Made by a program: the position numbers and the translations under genes. The notes beneath the pieces were generated by a model. It searched no databases. It saw only the letters and a program-made list of their open reading frames with translations, and was not told the origin of the DNA. Shown in pieces: positions 1-9,981 of a stretch of DNA of 64,000 nucleotides; the stretch's first letter is position 1, and each line of letters begins with the position of its first letter. The stretch spans positions 28,903-92,902 of the forward strand of contig MCGO01000150.1 of the NCBI GenBank assembly GCA_002104985.1, in the 5' to 3' direction. The DNA is from Rhizoclosmatium globosum (Eukaryota > Chytridiomycota > Chytridiomycetes > Chytridiales > Chytriomycetaceae).

Positions 1-224
1 GTGATCATGATAGTTGGTGTGTTTGGAGGTGTAGTGGGGGGTTTTGAGGCTGTCGTTGCTTTGGCGAATGACATAAGTGGGGCGAAGGGTCCAAGTAAAC
101 CTGGCGGCCACTAACGCATGAGGAAGCTATAGGATCACGGATATTGTTACAATGATATCATGAATGAGAACAGTAATTTGAGAGTAAAGATATGTATTTT
201 TGAAGTAGTTAACTCGAAAAGGTA
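1..224. other. Left edge, no confident gene
   Basis: The minus strand is open from about position 112 to position 1 in one frame, with no start codon inside it. It could be an internal exon of a gene that runs off the left edge of the window, but I recognise no domain. The rest of the stretch looks like the 3' flank of the first small secreted-protein gene. Confidence 0.25.
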
Positions 225-482
225 TCAAACGCAACCAACGTAAAAGTTTACAGGATCGTACTTGCAAGTCGTACCAGTTTGGCAGGAAGTCATATAAATC
301 CAATCAACCTTGTTGATGGCTACGTAGCCGTACTGATACATATCAGGTCCACTACAAGCGTAAGCTCCAATAGCTACATCAGTTGCAAAGCTTTTTTTTG
401 TACTCTTGAATGGTGCCGCTGGGAGTTTCTGTGCAGTGCTGTAGGTAATAGCTGTAGCTAAAAACAAGAGAACTGAGCGCAT
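225..482 (-). CDS. Small secreted four-cysteine protein, paralogue 1
   Basis: This is an 85-residue protein. I chose the start at 482 because it gives a clean signal peptide (MRSVLLFLATAITYSTAQ) ending at an A-Q cleavage site; a longer frame upstream only adds polar sequence. The mature part has about 67 residues and four cysteines in the pattern ACSG, SC, TCKYD and VGC, with conserved aromatics around YQYGYV and KVDWIY. Paralogues follow at 703-966, 1116-1379 and 1639-1931. The cysteine and aromatic spacing vaguely recalls small chitin- or carbohydrate-binding modules such as CBM19, but this is only a resemblance. An extracellular location is likely. A CCAATCA box lies 100 bp upstream, at 582-588. 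Confidence 0.75.
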   Translation of the reverse strand: MRSVLLFLATAITYSTAQKLPAAPFKSTKKSFATDVAIGAYACSGPDMYQYGYVAINKVDWIYMTSCQTGTTCKYDPVNFYVGCV

Positions 483-702
483 GCTGTTGCAGGTACGGCC
501 TATCAAGAGATTTGGATTAATTATTTTGGAGTGAAGTTTGGAATAGAGAAGGTCGAATTTGATTCGCATTCTTCAGACACGCCAATCAGAACAGGTCTAG
601 TTCGGAACTGTGTGTCACTTGAGTAAAAATCAAGTATAATGCAATTATAGTCTACTGGTGGATTATATAGACGTTTATTTGGTATAATAGTTGAAGAGGT
701 AA

Positions 703-966
703 TCAAAGTGGGATACAACCAACATACAGGTTCTGCGTGTCATATTTGCAAGTAGTTCCAGAAGCACAAGTGTTGAGCAAAATCCAGTCTACCTTGTTGA
801 GCGAAACGTAGGCGTACTGATAAATGTTGGGTCCACTGCAGGCATAGGCTCCAATTGCCACATCAGTAGGCAAACCATTTTTAGTACTCTTGAAGGGGGT
901 CGTAGGTGGGTTCTGCGCCGCACAGCTAATAATTGCTGTGGCAAGGAATAAAAGAACTGCGTTCAT
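703..966 (-). CDS. Small secreted four-cysteine protein, paralogue 2
   Basis: The protein has 87 residues, with a signal peptide MNAVLLFLATAIISCAAQ followed by the family core (DVAIGAYACSG, YQYAYV, KVDWIL, TTCKYDTQNLYVGC). It is the only one of the four whose first in-frame methionine already begins the signal peptide. It differs from paralogue 1 mainly in the C-terminal end and around the second cysteine (NTC in place of TSC). A CCAATCA box lies at 1051-1057, 85 bp upstream of the start. Function is unknown; secretion is inferred from the signal peptide. Confidence 0.78.
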   Translation of the reverse strand: MNAVLLFLATAIISCAAQNPPTTPFKSTKNGLPTDVAIGAYACSGPNIYQYAYVSLNKVDWILLNTCASGTTCKYDTQNLYVGCIPL

Positions 967-1115
967 ATCGCGTTTTTGTTTGATGTTGATTTTTTCAAAT
1001 GGGTGACAATGACAATGAAACTTCTGTCGGATTTGTGTAAGGTGCTCAACCCAATCAGAAGCATTGTGGATTTATTGGTATATTAACTGCAAAATGTAAC
1101 AGGGGAAATAAATGT

Positions 1116-1379
1116 TCAAGCTGCAATGCAGCCAACATATAAATTGACTGGATCATACTTGCAAACTGTGCCCGCACCACACGTGGTCATATAAATCCAA
1201 TCTACTTTGTCGGTTGTCACGTATCCATATTGATACATATTAGCCCCGCTGCAGGCATACGCTCCGATAGCAACATCTTTACTCAATCCGTTCTTTGAAC
1301 TTCTTAGTGGAGCAGCAGGAAGGCTTTGAGCAAGACATTGTCCGATGACAGCAAAGAGTAAGGCAATTCTGGTTCTCAT
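1116..1379 (-). CDS. Small secreted four-cysteine protein, paralogue 3
   Basis: The start at 1379 gives MRTRIALLFAVIGQCLAQ as signal peptide and an 87-residue protein. The core reads KDVAIGAYACSGANMYQYG, KVDWIYMTTC, GTVCKYDPVNLYVGC. The frame stays open upstream to 1454, but that extension is polar and precedes the signal peptide, so it is probably 5' UTR. CCAATCA boxes are present at 1451-1457 and 1501-1507. The four copies share one orientation, which suggests tandem duplication. Confidence 0.77.
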   Translation of the reverse strand: MRTRIALLFAVIGQCLAQSLPAAPLRSSKNGLSKDVAIGAYACSGANMYQYGYVTTDKVDWIYMTTCGAGTVCKYDPVNLYVGCIAA

Positions 1380-1638
1380 TGGACGCGATTTAGAGGTAAT
1401 TGAATTGTGGTTTTGTTTCAATGAACACAGAATTTGAATACCTTGAAACCCCAATCAATTCTATTCCTTAGTTTGAATTTTGATTGGCGTCACATAACAA
1501 CCAATCAAGAAAATGTTATCGATTAGTGATAGCGAATGAATATATCAGTCACTGTCGCACTTCTGATACCCTTTTTCCAATCTAAAACAAAGAAGGAAGA
1601 AACTTAGGTTTATTGATTTAGGGTATATCATAATGAAT

Positions 1639-1931
1639 TCAGCGTGCATCAATCTGAACATCAACTGTAATTATCGACGCATCCACAGTCATGTCCTTCG
1701 GATTGTAATTGCAAGTTGTTCCTGTTGGGCACTTGCCGACCAACAGCCAATCTGGCTGATATCTTCTGTCATTATACGGGTAATCGTACTGAACAATTTG
1801 CGACCACTGCAACCGTAAGCCCCAATCGGGACGTTGGTTGGGAGAACCAGATTAGAGCTCTTCAGAGGGTCTGATGGCAGTGGCTGTGACAAGCAAACGG
1901 AAGCAAACAGCATCAACAAAGCGGTTTTCAT
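1639..1931 (-). CDS. Small secreted four-cysteine protein, paralogue 4 (frameshifted)
   Basis: It starts with signal peptide MKTALLMLFASVCLSQ and the family core up to GAYGCSG. The frame then breaks near 1799-1803. In the next frame the family signature resumes: VQYDYPYNDRRYQPDWLL, then KCPTGTTCNYNPKDM. A single missing base repairs the gene and gives about 97 residues ending at 1639. The repaired C-terminus lacks the terminal VGC cysteine and has an extra tail of about 15 residues, so it is the most diverged copy. The break may be a sequencing error or a real mutation. A CCAATCA box is at 2009-2015. Confidence 0.6.
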
Positions 1932-2058
1932 GTTTGCGTTCTTGTTTCGGGTATTCTTTCACAATAGAGTCAGAATTCCTTTGTTGTTCCAACAACAATA
2001 CCCTTCCACCAATCACATTTGATCTTCTATATCACCCCAATTTCCTTATTTATTTCAT

Positions 2059-4247
2059 TTATGAAATTACACAAGAACTATCGCTCTTCTGGCGCTTCAA
2101 CTTTGCAGCCGGTTCAACATCAATAGTTCCGTCATCTTCATCCAAAATCTCCCCATCCTCAGCATCCGCTTCAACTTCACTACGAGATCGTTTTTGCCTT
2201 GGAGTGGCAATACTTTCGCGTCTTCTTTCGCAGCCTTCTCTTCCGCCTTCAACTCCTCCTCAACAGCAACAAATTCTTCGTGAAGCATAACTCGAAGTGG
2301 AAGAGCTCCAGCACCCGACGGCTCTTCTTTATCAAGAATACGCTTCGACAAAATCGCGACTTTGATGGCGTTGATAGCAACATGGTCCAAAACACGATTC
2401 CTGTCCGCAACCTGAACAAAACACGAAGTGTCATTGATCCAACGGACAAAGGAGTGGCCAACATGTGGTTGGCAAAGACTGACGATCGTGTGTGTTTTCC
2501 AGGAGGTTGGGAAGTTGGCAAGATACATGACGTTTGATCGGTCGATTGGGTCTGTGTTGAGCAACGACATAAGTTCTTTGATAACATTACTCCGATTGAT
2601 CACCTTCATCACCAACGAGATTCAGAATAGGCTCGTCAGATCGCATCACATTCAATTTGTTTTCAAAGCGGTTGAGGTGGTACCGAGTTGTAGACACGGG
2701 TTCTGTCTGAGCTTCATTGGGGGTGATAGATCCAATGGCTCTCCTTCAGGGACATCAGCAATATGGTACATCATCTTTGCAAACGCGACTCCCGTCGAGA
2801 AAGCGTCGTATCCGGCTTCGTGGAATCTTTCTGTGGCTGAAGGAGATAAGTAATCATGGAAGTCAGGGTGCATCACTGAGATGGTTGACTGTTAGCTGGG
2901 AATGCTTGAAGTGGAATTAAACAAACCAAATTCAGGTTTAGAAAATGGCTCCGATGAAAGTTGTGAGACCATTTCTGAAAGAGCAGAAACTGTGACTAAA
3001 TCCTTGATTTTTTGTCAGTGTTGGCAATGTGCTTGTATCATAAATACTGTCAAAACTTATTAGAGAACTTAATCAACCGTTGGTGATACTTACACAGGGA
3101 AAACAGAATGACAGAGAGACTTGAATTCTCCAACGGTTGGAGGCAATTCGAAACAGAACTTTTGAATAGTTTGACATAAATCTAAATAACCATCAGATGT
3201 CTTTTGTGTATAATAACAACAACTGCAAATACTCACCAAGGTACATATTATGACCGATCAGAGGCTTCTCTGACTTTGAAATCAACTCAATCACACGGCG
3301 GAATCCAACCAAGTAATCCAATTCTCCCAAGAGCTTCGCCTTCTGCTCATCCTCTCCATTCAAGATCCTTTCCCTCTCTGCATCCGACATTTTCGAAACA
3401 ATGATTTCCCTGTGACGAGAGCGTGTTGACAAGGTAGAGTTGAACCTCAACCGGATTTCCTGGTGAATCAGTCTCTTCTTGAATCCATTTTCTGCAATAA
3501 TGCTGATGAAAGGCTCCGTGGAATTATCAAGCCATTCCTGAACACGGGTCCTGTTCAAGCAGCCATTCAGTTCCAATCGTTTTAAAAAAAGGAAGCCGCA
3601 TTCAACGGAAACTCACATTGCAGTTTCCACGAAATCCCTATTCGTATGATCAAGTGGAATGACATTGCTGTTACTCGCATTCTCAATCTTGTCGATATTG
3701 GCCTTTGCAATCTCTTCCTCGTCGAACCGGACATACGGATCCCCGTCTTGAACGTGTTGTCAAAGTTGAAGCCTGTGGAAAGCAAGAAATCGACGGCAGA
3801 GGATTCAACGAGGAAACGTCTGTCCAGGCCCAAGATCTGCTTTCCAGCTTGTGGAAGACAGGGAAGTTGAATGATCTTACGACGTATCTGAAATGAAGGG
3901 GGAGTAACTGTTAGAGGGATTGTTTGTATCGCTGCTGTGGGAAATGTTGGTTTACTTCTTGATTGTGCTGTCCCAGGTGAACGTTGCAACTCCAACTGAA
4001 GAATAGCGAATGCTTGAGACGATGCTTTGAGCTTTTCGTAACGGACTTGGGCTGTATCAGAGCCGTGGGGTCCCTTTGTGAAACAGTGGTGAGCAGAGAT
4101 GTCTTGACACAATCATCTGATGAGTACCTCACTGGCAACTCGATGGAGACCACTCAATTCTGTATCAACCGCAATGAAATCGCATGTCTTGATGGCCTGT
4201 CTCAAGAGCGGAAGTGAACTCTGAAGAGTTTTGCGTGTGATGTCCAT
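2059..4247 (-). CDS. PARN: Poly(A)-specific ribonuclease PARN (several frame breaks)
   Basis: This is a DEDDh 3'-5' exonuclease that shortens mRNA poly(A) tails and trims small RNAs. It starts with MDITRKTLQSSL and soon shows DFIAVDTELSG (ExoI, the D-x-E metal ligands). RYEKLKASSQAFAILQ and GVATFTWD follow; then an R3H-like stretch (EWLDNSTEPF), PLIGHNMYLD (ExoII aspartate), FHEAGYDAF (ExoIII histidine and aspartate) and an RRM-like segment (VMYLANFPTSWKT). The tail is acidic and basic (RQKRSRSE) and ends at 2059. All catalytic residues are visible. About five short GT-AG introns fit. The reading frame breaks by one base at roughly 3994, 3825, 3741-3744 (C run), 3008-3013 (T run), 2719-2723 (G run) and 2214-2216 (T run), and family similarity resumes after each. 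I infer a real PARN gene with assembly indels, or a recent pseudogene. Confidence 0.85.
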
Positions 4248-4844
4248 CCGTTGGAAAAACAAACAAAATATGACGTTGCACTTCATCACTCTTAAACAAG
4301 ATATGCTATTTATTGAAAATGAACTATTGTACATAACCAATCAGGGTATCAATCACAGTCACAGTTGAAGGCAGACTTTCAAGAGGAGTGCGCGCAGACT
4401 GTTGTTAAAATGTAATAGTCCACAGTGTTCAGCGGTAGGCAGGATCAGCATAGCATTATAAAACTTCCGCATTGATTCCAGAATGGGCATTCGTTAAGAA
4501 TTCGGAAAGTTCCAAGTGTCACGGAAGCAGATTCATGTGCCTGAGAATGTTATGCCATAATTGATATTGATATCTGGTGGATTAAACACTTGGATTGCTT
4601 GATTCTTGGGTAAAAAAAGGGAGAGGAGGAATTTTTCAAGCAACCGCGAGAGAGACCGATGAAGAAGACAGAAACTTTTCTCGAAAGATCAATGGCGAAG
4701 GTTGAATAAACATAGTTGCAGAAAGAAGGGTGCACTAGAGGAAAAATAGTGAAAAATAGTAAAACAATGAAGTCTGAACCGTCGATTGTTTTTCATTTCA
4801 ACAGCAATTCAGAACTTTGAGAAACAAAAATCTCTTTATTCACC
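4248..4844. other. Intergenic region, PARN upstream
   Basis: No coding sequence is supported here. A CCAATCA box at 4337-4343 lies 90 bp upstream of the PARN start and matches the position of the same box in other minus-strand genes nearby. The rest should contain the PARN promoter and the 3' flank of the F-box/LRR gene. Confidence 0.4.
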
Positions 4845-5631
4845 TTACTTGCTGATATTCCATTTCTTAAGATTCGGCAAAACATTAAACAAGGACGGAA
4901 CAGACTCAAACTCATTCCCTCCAAGCAACACCTGCTCCAACTCTTCCAACCCCTCAAGTTCAGCAGGGATAATTCCTGAGAGCCTGTTTCTGTCCAACAT
5001 CAAGTCCCTCAATTTTGACAACTTTCCAAGTTCTCGTGGAATCTGGCCTTCAAGCTCGTTGCATCCAAGACATAGACTCTCCAGACAAATAAGGTTTCCA
5101 ATTTTGCTGGGGATACATCCGCCCAACTTGTTTCGACTCAAGTCTAAGTGCAGAGATTTACTAGGTAACCGATTTCTAGTGGAATCGGGCCAGTAAGTTG
5201 GTTATTTCGGATTGAAAGCTCCTTTAACAACACGAGACACCCTATTTCAGCCGGAATACCACCTTGTAAAAAGTTTCCATTCAGGTTGAGGTACTGCAGG
5301 TTATGTAACGTTCCAATGGACTCTGGAATCTTGCCATCTATCTTTGCGAACCAGGAAATGAGACAAGAATGACATTGTTGCTTTGATGTTGCGTCTTGGT
5401 ATGAATACGGCCAATGGAACCATGATTTGTCCGCCTTGTTGGACTGAAGGACTCGATTCTTGTGACTGATTTGATATGGCGGATTCAGGACGGCGAAGTG
5501 GGGATCACTAAGACATTCATTCACGTGTCGACAGAGGCGTTTAATAGAGGACTTTGGTGGATGGATGTGTTCAAAATTGCTTGAACGATTTCTGTTGGGG
5601 CTTTTGATTGGAGTGCGGAGTTGTTGGACAT
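4845..5631 (-). CDS. F-box and leucine-rich-repeat protein 1
   Basis: The protein starts at 5631 (MSNNSALQSKAPTEIVQAIL). The first 55 residues look like an F-box: APTEIVQAIL, then CRHVNECLSDPHFAVLN. About six plant-type LRRs follow, for example IPESIGTLHNLQYLNLNGN, IPAEIGCLVLLKELSI, IPLEIGYLVNL, LDLSRNKLGG and IPRELGKLSKLRDLMLDRN. F-box/LRR proteins normally act as substrate adaptors of SCF ubiquitin ligases. The frame breaks by one base near 5555 and near 5145, where both halves of the repeat consensus line up once one base is added. A related gene lies at 21822-23251. The substrate is unknown. Confidence 0.7.
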
Positions 5632-5887
5632 TGATATCTCGAGTATATTCGTTTCAAAAGAGTTTCTTTTTAAGTAAGAAATTTGTGTTTAGGGGGTGGA
5701 GAAAGTTTTGGGGGTGGATGGCAAAGAATCCTTCCTTATAGCACACCAAAATGTGATGAGGCAGTTTTTTAATTATATCAAAAGTAAAAATGGAATAAAA
5801 TAAGTTTGAACAAACAAGTTCAAGAGGCCCGAATAATGAGATTCTTTGAGTTCTCCAGGAACAACACGGACTGGTACACAATGGTGT

Positions 5888-6720
5888 TCATAGTAAGACC
5901 GAGACACCGCCCACAACAACAGAGGAAAGAATCGCGAAAAAGACGGCAAGAAAGATGGTCCAGATAATAGGAAACTTTTGATCAGATTCCTTGGCAGGAA
6001 ATGAAATGCCACCATTACTTCCAAGAATAGCAGTAGAAGCAATGTGCTCAGAGGAATCGGATGTTTGTGAAGAGTGTGGGTCCTTGGATTGTTGGGTTGG
6101 TTCAATAGGAGCGGCTGCACCTGACGTTGAGGTAATCAAACGGCAATCGGCGAGAATAGTTGAGGAGTGGCTCGTAAAGAAAGATATAGACTCTGTGGAT
6201 TCTGAGGATGTCGCGCATTTTGATGTAAGACAGGTTGAAAGAGGAGATGATTGTGTTTGGTTCAATGAGGCAGTGCAAAACGAAATGAGATCTGAGTGGG
6301 AGAGGGCATTGAGTCATCAGAGACACGATAGAGCACAAGAAGGTGCCTGGGTCAGGAGAGAAGCTAGGTCCGATTCAGCTGTGGTTGATGCAGTCGCTGA
6401 AACGGAACTTGTGGCTGAAGTCACCAATGTTCACTTGGCTTTGATGGAGCTGTCACATTGGTGGTAAATTTGAATTGTCTGAGTGAGAGAAGGAAGAGAA
6501 ACGGGAAAGCTGGAAGACAGGATCCAACGTCAAGACCAGTGAAACACGAAAGACCAGGCAGACACGGTGCATCAACATCACTGCAACTCTTGCCACATGT
6601 CGAGTTGGCTTCAGTCCAGGTTATCCCGCATCGTGTCGTGGATTGTGCCAAGACAGCGTGGGTTAGAAGCACAAGAAGGAGATGAACCAACATCAAATCA
6701 CAAATATTTGTTAGTCTCAT
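5888..6720 (-). CDS. Secreted Cys-rich, CFEM-like membrane protein 1
   Basis: It starts with a signal peptide (MRLTNICDLMLVHLLLVLL to VLAQ). A small cysteine module follows, pattern RCGITWTEANSTCG, CSDVDAPCLPG, CFTGL. After a Ser/Thr/Pro linker comes a CFEM-like segment (APSCALSCL, SFCTASLNQ, STCLTSKC, LADC). A single transmembrane helix near the C-terminus (FPIIWTIFLAVFFAILSSVV) ends the protein. CFEM domains are fungal eight-cysteine surface modules, often tied to heme or wall functions; here the match is by cysteine spacing only. Several one-base frame breaks are needed between 6250 and 6520. It is the first of three such genes in a row. Confidence 0.6.
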
Positions 6721-6741
6721 TATTGAGAAAAAGAGGTCATT

Positions 6742-7483
6742 TTAGTTTATTCGACGTGTATAGAGGAATTGATAAATAGAGAGGATATCAAGCGGAATCA
6801 TCGGAAGGTTTCCTACTGAGCCAAGGTTTGACCATCGATAGAGACAGGCCAGAAACATGAAACCAAGTACAGCAATCAGAGCTACAGTCCAGACTGCAGG
6901 ATAGTATTGAGAATTCTCCTTTGATGGAAACAAACCAGATCCATCCGATGAAGAGCCGCTTGAGGATGACGACTGTGTCAATGAGACGTATGCAATAGAC
7001 GTTGCTAAGAAGCAGCGATGCAGTGAATGTGAATTGAGGTTGATCGCGGGCCGAGGCAGTCCAGTCGTTGCACTTGCACTGACACTTGGTAGATCAACCA
7101 CAGTCTCACTCTCCGTCGCCACTTCCGCCCAATTAGTCAGAGTAGTCAGCACGCCACTTGTTCAGCAGCCACCGCAAAAATGCCTCGTTCAATCTCGTCG
7201 CACTTGACAACAACGTCCGCCGCCTTCGCCGTCACCAACCCAATCGCTGCCTCCGCATCGCCGCCGCCGCACTTCACCCGGAAACAGTCGCCCCAACACT
7301 AAAGTCCAGCGACGTCGCCCGCGCATTCGCCGTGCAGAACGACAGCGCTGATCCATAGTCCGCTGATACACAATCACCCGCACAGGACGGCAGGGACGAC
7401 AAGATGCTTCCAAACGGTGATGTTGGTGAAATCGGCAGTGCACTCGTGGCGGCAGCAACCAGGAGAATCATGGCTGCAACCAT
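6742..7483 (-). CDS. Secreted CFEM-like membrane protein 2
   Basis: The start at 7483 gives the signal peptide MVAAMILLVAAATSALP. A CFEM-like segment follows: SLPSCAGDCV, LSFCTANARA, a cysteine in VKCGGGDAE and one in VVVKCDEIE. A Ser/Gly-rich linker (TQSSSSSGSSSDGSG) leads to a transmembrane helix (YPAVWTVALIAVLGFMFLAC) and a short cytoplasmic tail ending at 6742. It lacks the N-terminal RCG cysteine module of its neighbours. One-base frame breaks occur near 7275 and 7150. The 21-bp gap to the upstream neighbour's coding end shows how tightly the cluster is packed. Function is inferred from architecture only. Confidence 0.6.
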
Positions 7484-7650
7484 CTTTAAATCAATCCAAA
7501 TTGGAATTTTTTCGATCAGGATTTGGAGACACCAAATACAAGAAATACTACACAAAGAGGCTTTATTTTTGGTTTATCTAGACATGAGGAAGTAACGAGA
7601 AAGGTACTGGGAAGATGAGGGGCAGGGGGGAAAACACATTTGTACCACGT

Positions 7651-9053
7651 TCACATCCATTCACTCCAACACAAAACTCTGCTGTTTTGTTTAAACGTAG
7701 GTGGTTGCTGGGGCTGGGGCGGTGGGCGCTGCTCCTTCTTCTTGCGGAGGTGGCAGCAACACAACATCAAGATAATGAAGGCAGCGAAGGCAGCAAGACA
7801 GCGATCAAGCGATAATGAAAACCATGTTGTTCCATGGAATGGCCTCTGGCTTGTTGTCAGTGTTAGTGGTAGACGAACCGGCAGTGGTGGTGGCCTTGGC
7901 TCCGGCAGCTCCAGAAGCAGTAGCACCGTTAGCTCCTCCAGTTGCAGTGGAACCAGATGGAAGAGCACCGCCGTTAAGAGCCTGTAAGTAATTTGGAGAT
8001 GTGATTAGCCATTGATTTCATTCAAATTTTGAATGTTTGATTAAGTGCGAGCGAGGATGTTGTCCTGACAGTTGCGACAGTTGACAGTTCTGTCCGACGT
8101 TTCGCGTTTTTGACCTTTGAACGTCGTTCCTCTGTTGTAGATCTGAACTCCAATCTGCTCTCCCCAACCAATTTGCTGAGTGCCCAATACAACCACCCTA
8201 CAAAATAGATCTTCACAACAGCTATCGCGTATACATTCACCGATCGAACATCCTAGATATGTAACTAACGAAATGACTCATACCTGGCAAATGGCAGTCA
8301 ACTTTGGAGCACTCGAGACAAGGGCACTGGCTGCGGTTTGAAGGTCGGCAGCGGAACAAGTGGTTTGGAGGCACTGAGTAACAAAAGCAATGGTCGAGTT
8401 CTGAGCTTCGGCAGAGACCTGAGATTGGGAGACACAGAGACCCGTGACAACCTTTGCATCAATAGTGGTAGAGTTGGCTAATCCGGCAATACAGGTAGAC
8501 AAACAAGCTGGAGCGTCACCAAAGACCTTGGCAACTTCCTTGGCAGCGTCATCAGCGGAGATTGGACCGTTGCCAGTAGAAGTAGCAGTAGCAGATCCAG
8601 AGCTTCCGTTAGATCCAGAGTTGGCTCCGTTGTTAGATCCAGTGTTAGATCCAGTGTTACCAGAGTTGACCCGTTGTTGGATCCGGCACCAGCAGCAGTA
8701 GTAGCGGCTGGGGCTGGAACGTTACCAGCACCAGCAACCTGAGTAGTAGCAGCAGCACCACCGGCAGCACCACCAGCAGAACCACCGGCACCACCAGCAA
8801 CAGCGGCAGCAGTTGTCACAGCAGGAACTGGAACACCTCCAACCGACGCAGCTCCGTTATCAACCCATGGGCACTCATAGGTCAAGTCCTTGAAACACTT
8901 CTCGCCAGTAGCGTTACAGACGTTCGAGTCAACACCACAGTAAGCTCCACATTTACTGTTGGCGTCTTGGAAGTCATATCCACAACGAATGTTGTTGGAA
9001 AAGGCGGTAGAGGCAAGAAGAGCGATGGCGGCAACAACGGTTGAGGCTCTCAT
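7651..9053 (-). CDS. Secreted Cys-rich, CFEM-like membrane protein 3
   Basis: The start at 9053 gives the signal peptide MRASTVVAAIALLASTAFS. A cysteine module follows (IRCGYDFQDANSKCG, YCGVDSNVC, KCFKDLTYEC) like that of the gene at 5888-6720. Next come a long Ala/Gly/Thr/Asn linker with repeated GSNxG units and a CFEM-like domain (APACLSTCIAGL, TGLCVSQS, VTQCLQTTCS, TAIC). After an intron at 7982-8283 (donor GTATGAG, acceptor TTACAG) come a second Ser/Thr linker, a transmembrane helix (AAFAAFIILMLCCC) and a basic-proline tail. Frame breaks are needed near 8665 and 7815. The intron, at 302 nt, is several times longer than most in the window. CCAATC boxes lie at 9134 and 9190. Confidence 0.68.
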
Positions 9054-9529
9054 TTGTTTTTTGTCGAAATTAAGGGGAAGCGAAAAATTGGAGTCGCATG
9101 TTGTTGTGTCTGTGCTTGCTCTCAACTTGCTCCTCCAATCGGAGAATTAGGGTTTTTATCAGGAGTGATACCTGGCAATTCCGTGCAGCCCAATCTGATA
9201 CAATTATTTCATCAATAAATAGATCTTGATGTACGTTTGTGTCAGTGAGAGTGGTGTCATACATCGTCGTTCTCGACGATAGTCAAGGAGATAACGTTGC
9301 AAATTTCTTCGCAACAGCTATCCCAATACTCAAGTTTGAACTGCACCTCTGACGTTCTGACTTGGGTTGCAACTACACATTCTCTTGTCACAACTCAGTT
9401 ATGACTGTAAAATAATGCAGTCTTTCATGCAACATGTAAATAAATAGGACGGTCATTATTGAGTTCACGGAGCTCCTTTTTGGAGTAAAAATAGACTTTA
9501 TATTTTATAAACCGTTTTGCGACTTTAAA
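9054..9529. other. Intergenic region before the tRNA gene
   Basis: I see no coding sequence. CCAATC motifs at 9134-9139 and 9190-9196 lie 81 and 137 bp upstream of the CFEM-like gene. A TATA-like AT-rich patch (near 9501-9510) lies just before the tRNA gene. Confidence 0.4.
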
Positions 9530-9601
9530 TCCCATATAGTCCAACGGTCAGGATTCCGCCCTTTCACGGCGGCGGTCGGGGTTCGATTCCCCGTATGGGA
9601 G
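9530..9601 (+). tRNA. tRNA-Glu (anticodon UUC)
   Basis: This is a 72-nt gene with a full cloverleaf. Acceptor arms TCCCATA and TATGGGA pair completely, with G as discriminator base. The anticodon stem CCGCC/GGCGG closes a seven-base loop CTTTCAC, so the anticodon is TTC and reads GAA. The T arm CGGGG-TTCGATT-CCCCG contains a perfect B box (GGTTCGATTCC), and the D arm carries the A box. There is no intron and no encoded CCA. Runs of T follow within 15 bp and can serve as a Pol III terminator. Confidence 0.97.
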
Positions 9602-9981
9602 GCTTTTGATTTTTGCATTTTATGTTGGCGGCGAATGATTCTTTTGACGTGAAGCCTTTGAGAGTGGCATGTGTTTGCATAATACTCTGTCAGATGGACA
9701 GTGTAACGTATTTTGACTGAGCACTTGATGTGGGAAAGAAATTTTTTTTGACGAAACCAAGTTTGGGCAATCATTGGCTCACGTTTAATCAGTTGTGAAA
9801 AGTTGCGCTCATCGAAATTTCAAGAAACAAATGAGTCTAATTAATTCAGTACAATCGATACTTTTAGTATGAGACATGGTCAAAAATCCGTTTCGACCCA
9901 AACAAGGTTCATTTGCACAAACTTTCCAACTGGATTATATCTATCAAAACTCATAAACGTTTATTGTAAAGCCAACTTGGC
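9602..9981. other. Intergenic region between tRNA-Glu and CEP164
   Basis: No gene is supported. The region holds the presumed tRNA terminator (T runs from about 9604) and the 3' flank of the CEP164-like gene. Open frames here have no coding character. Confidence 0.4.

Noticed and set aside
8022..8240. 72-codon minus-strand ORF inside the CFEM-like gene
   Set aside because: It lies within the intron bounded by a good donor and acceptor. The translation is unlike the flanking exons and has no start context.
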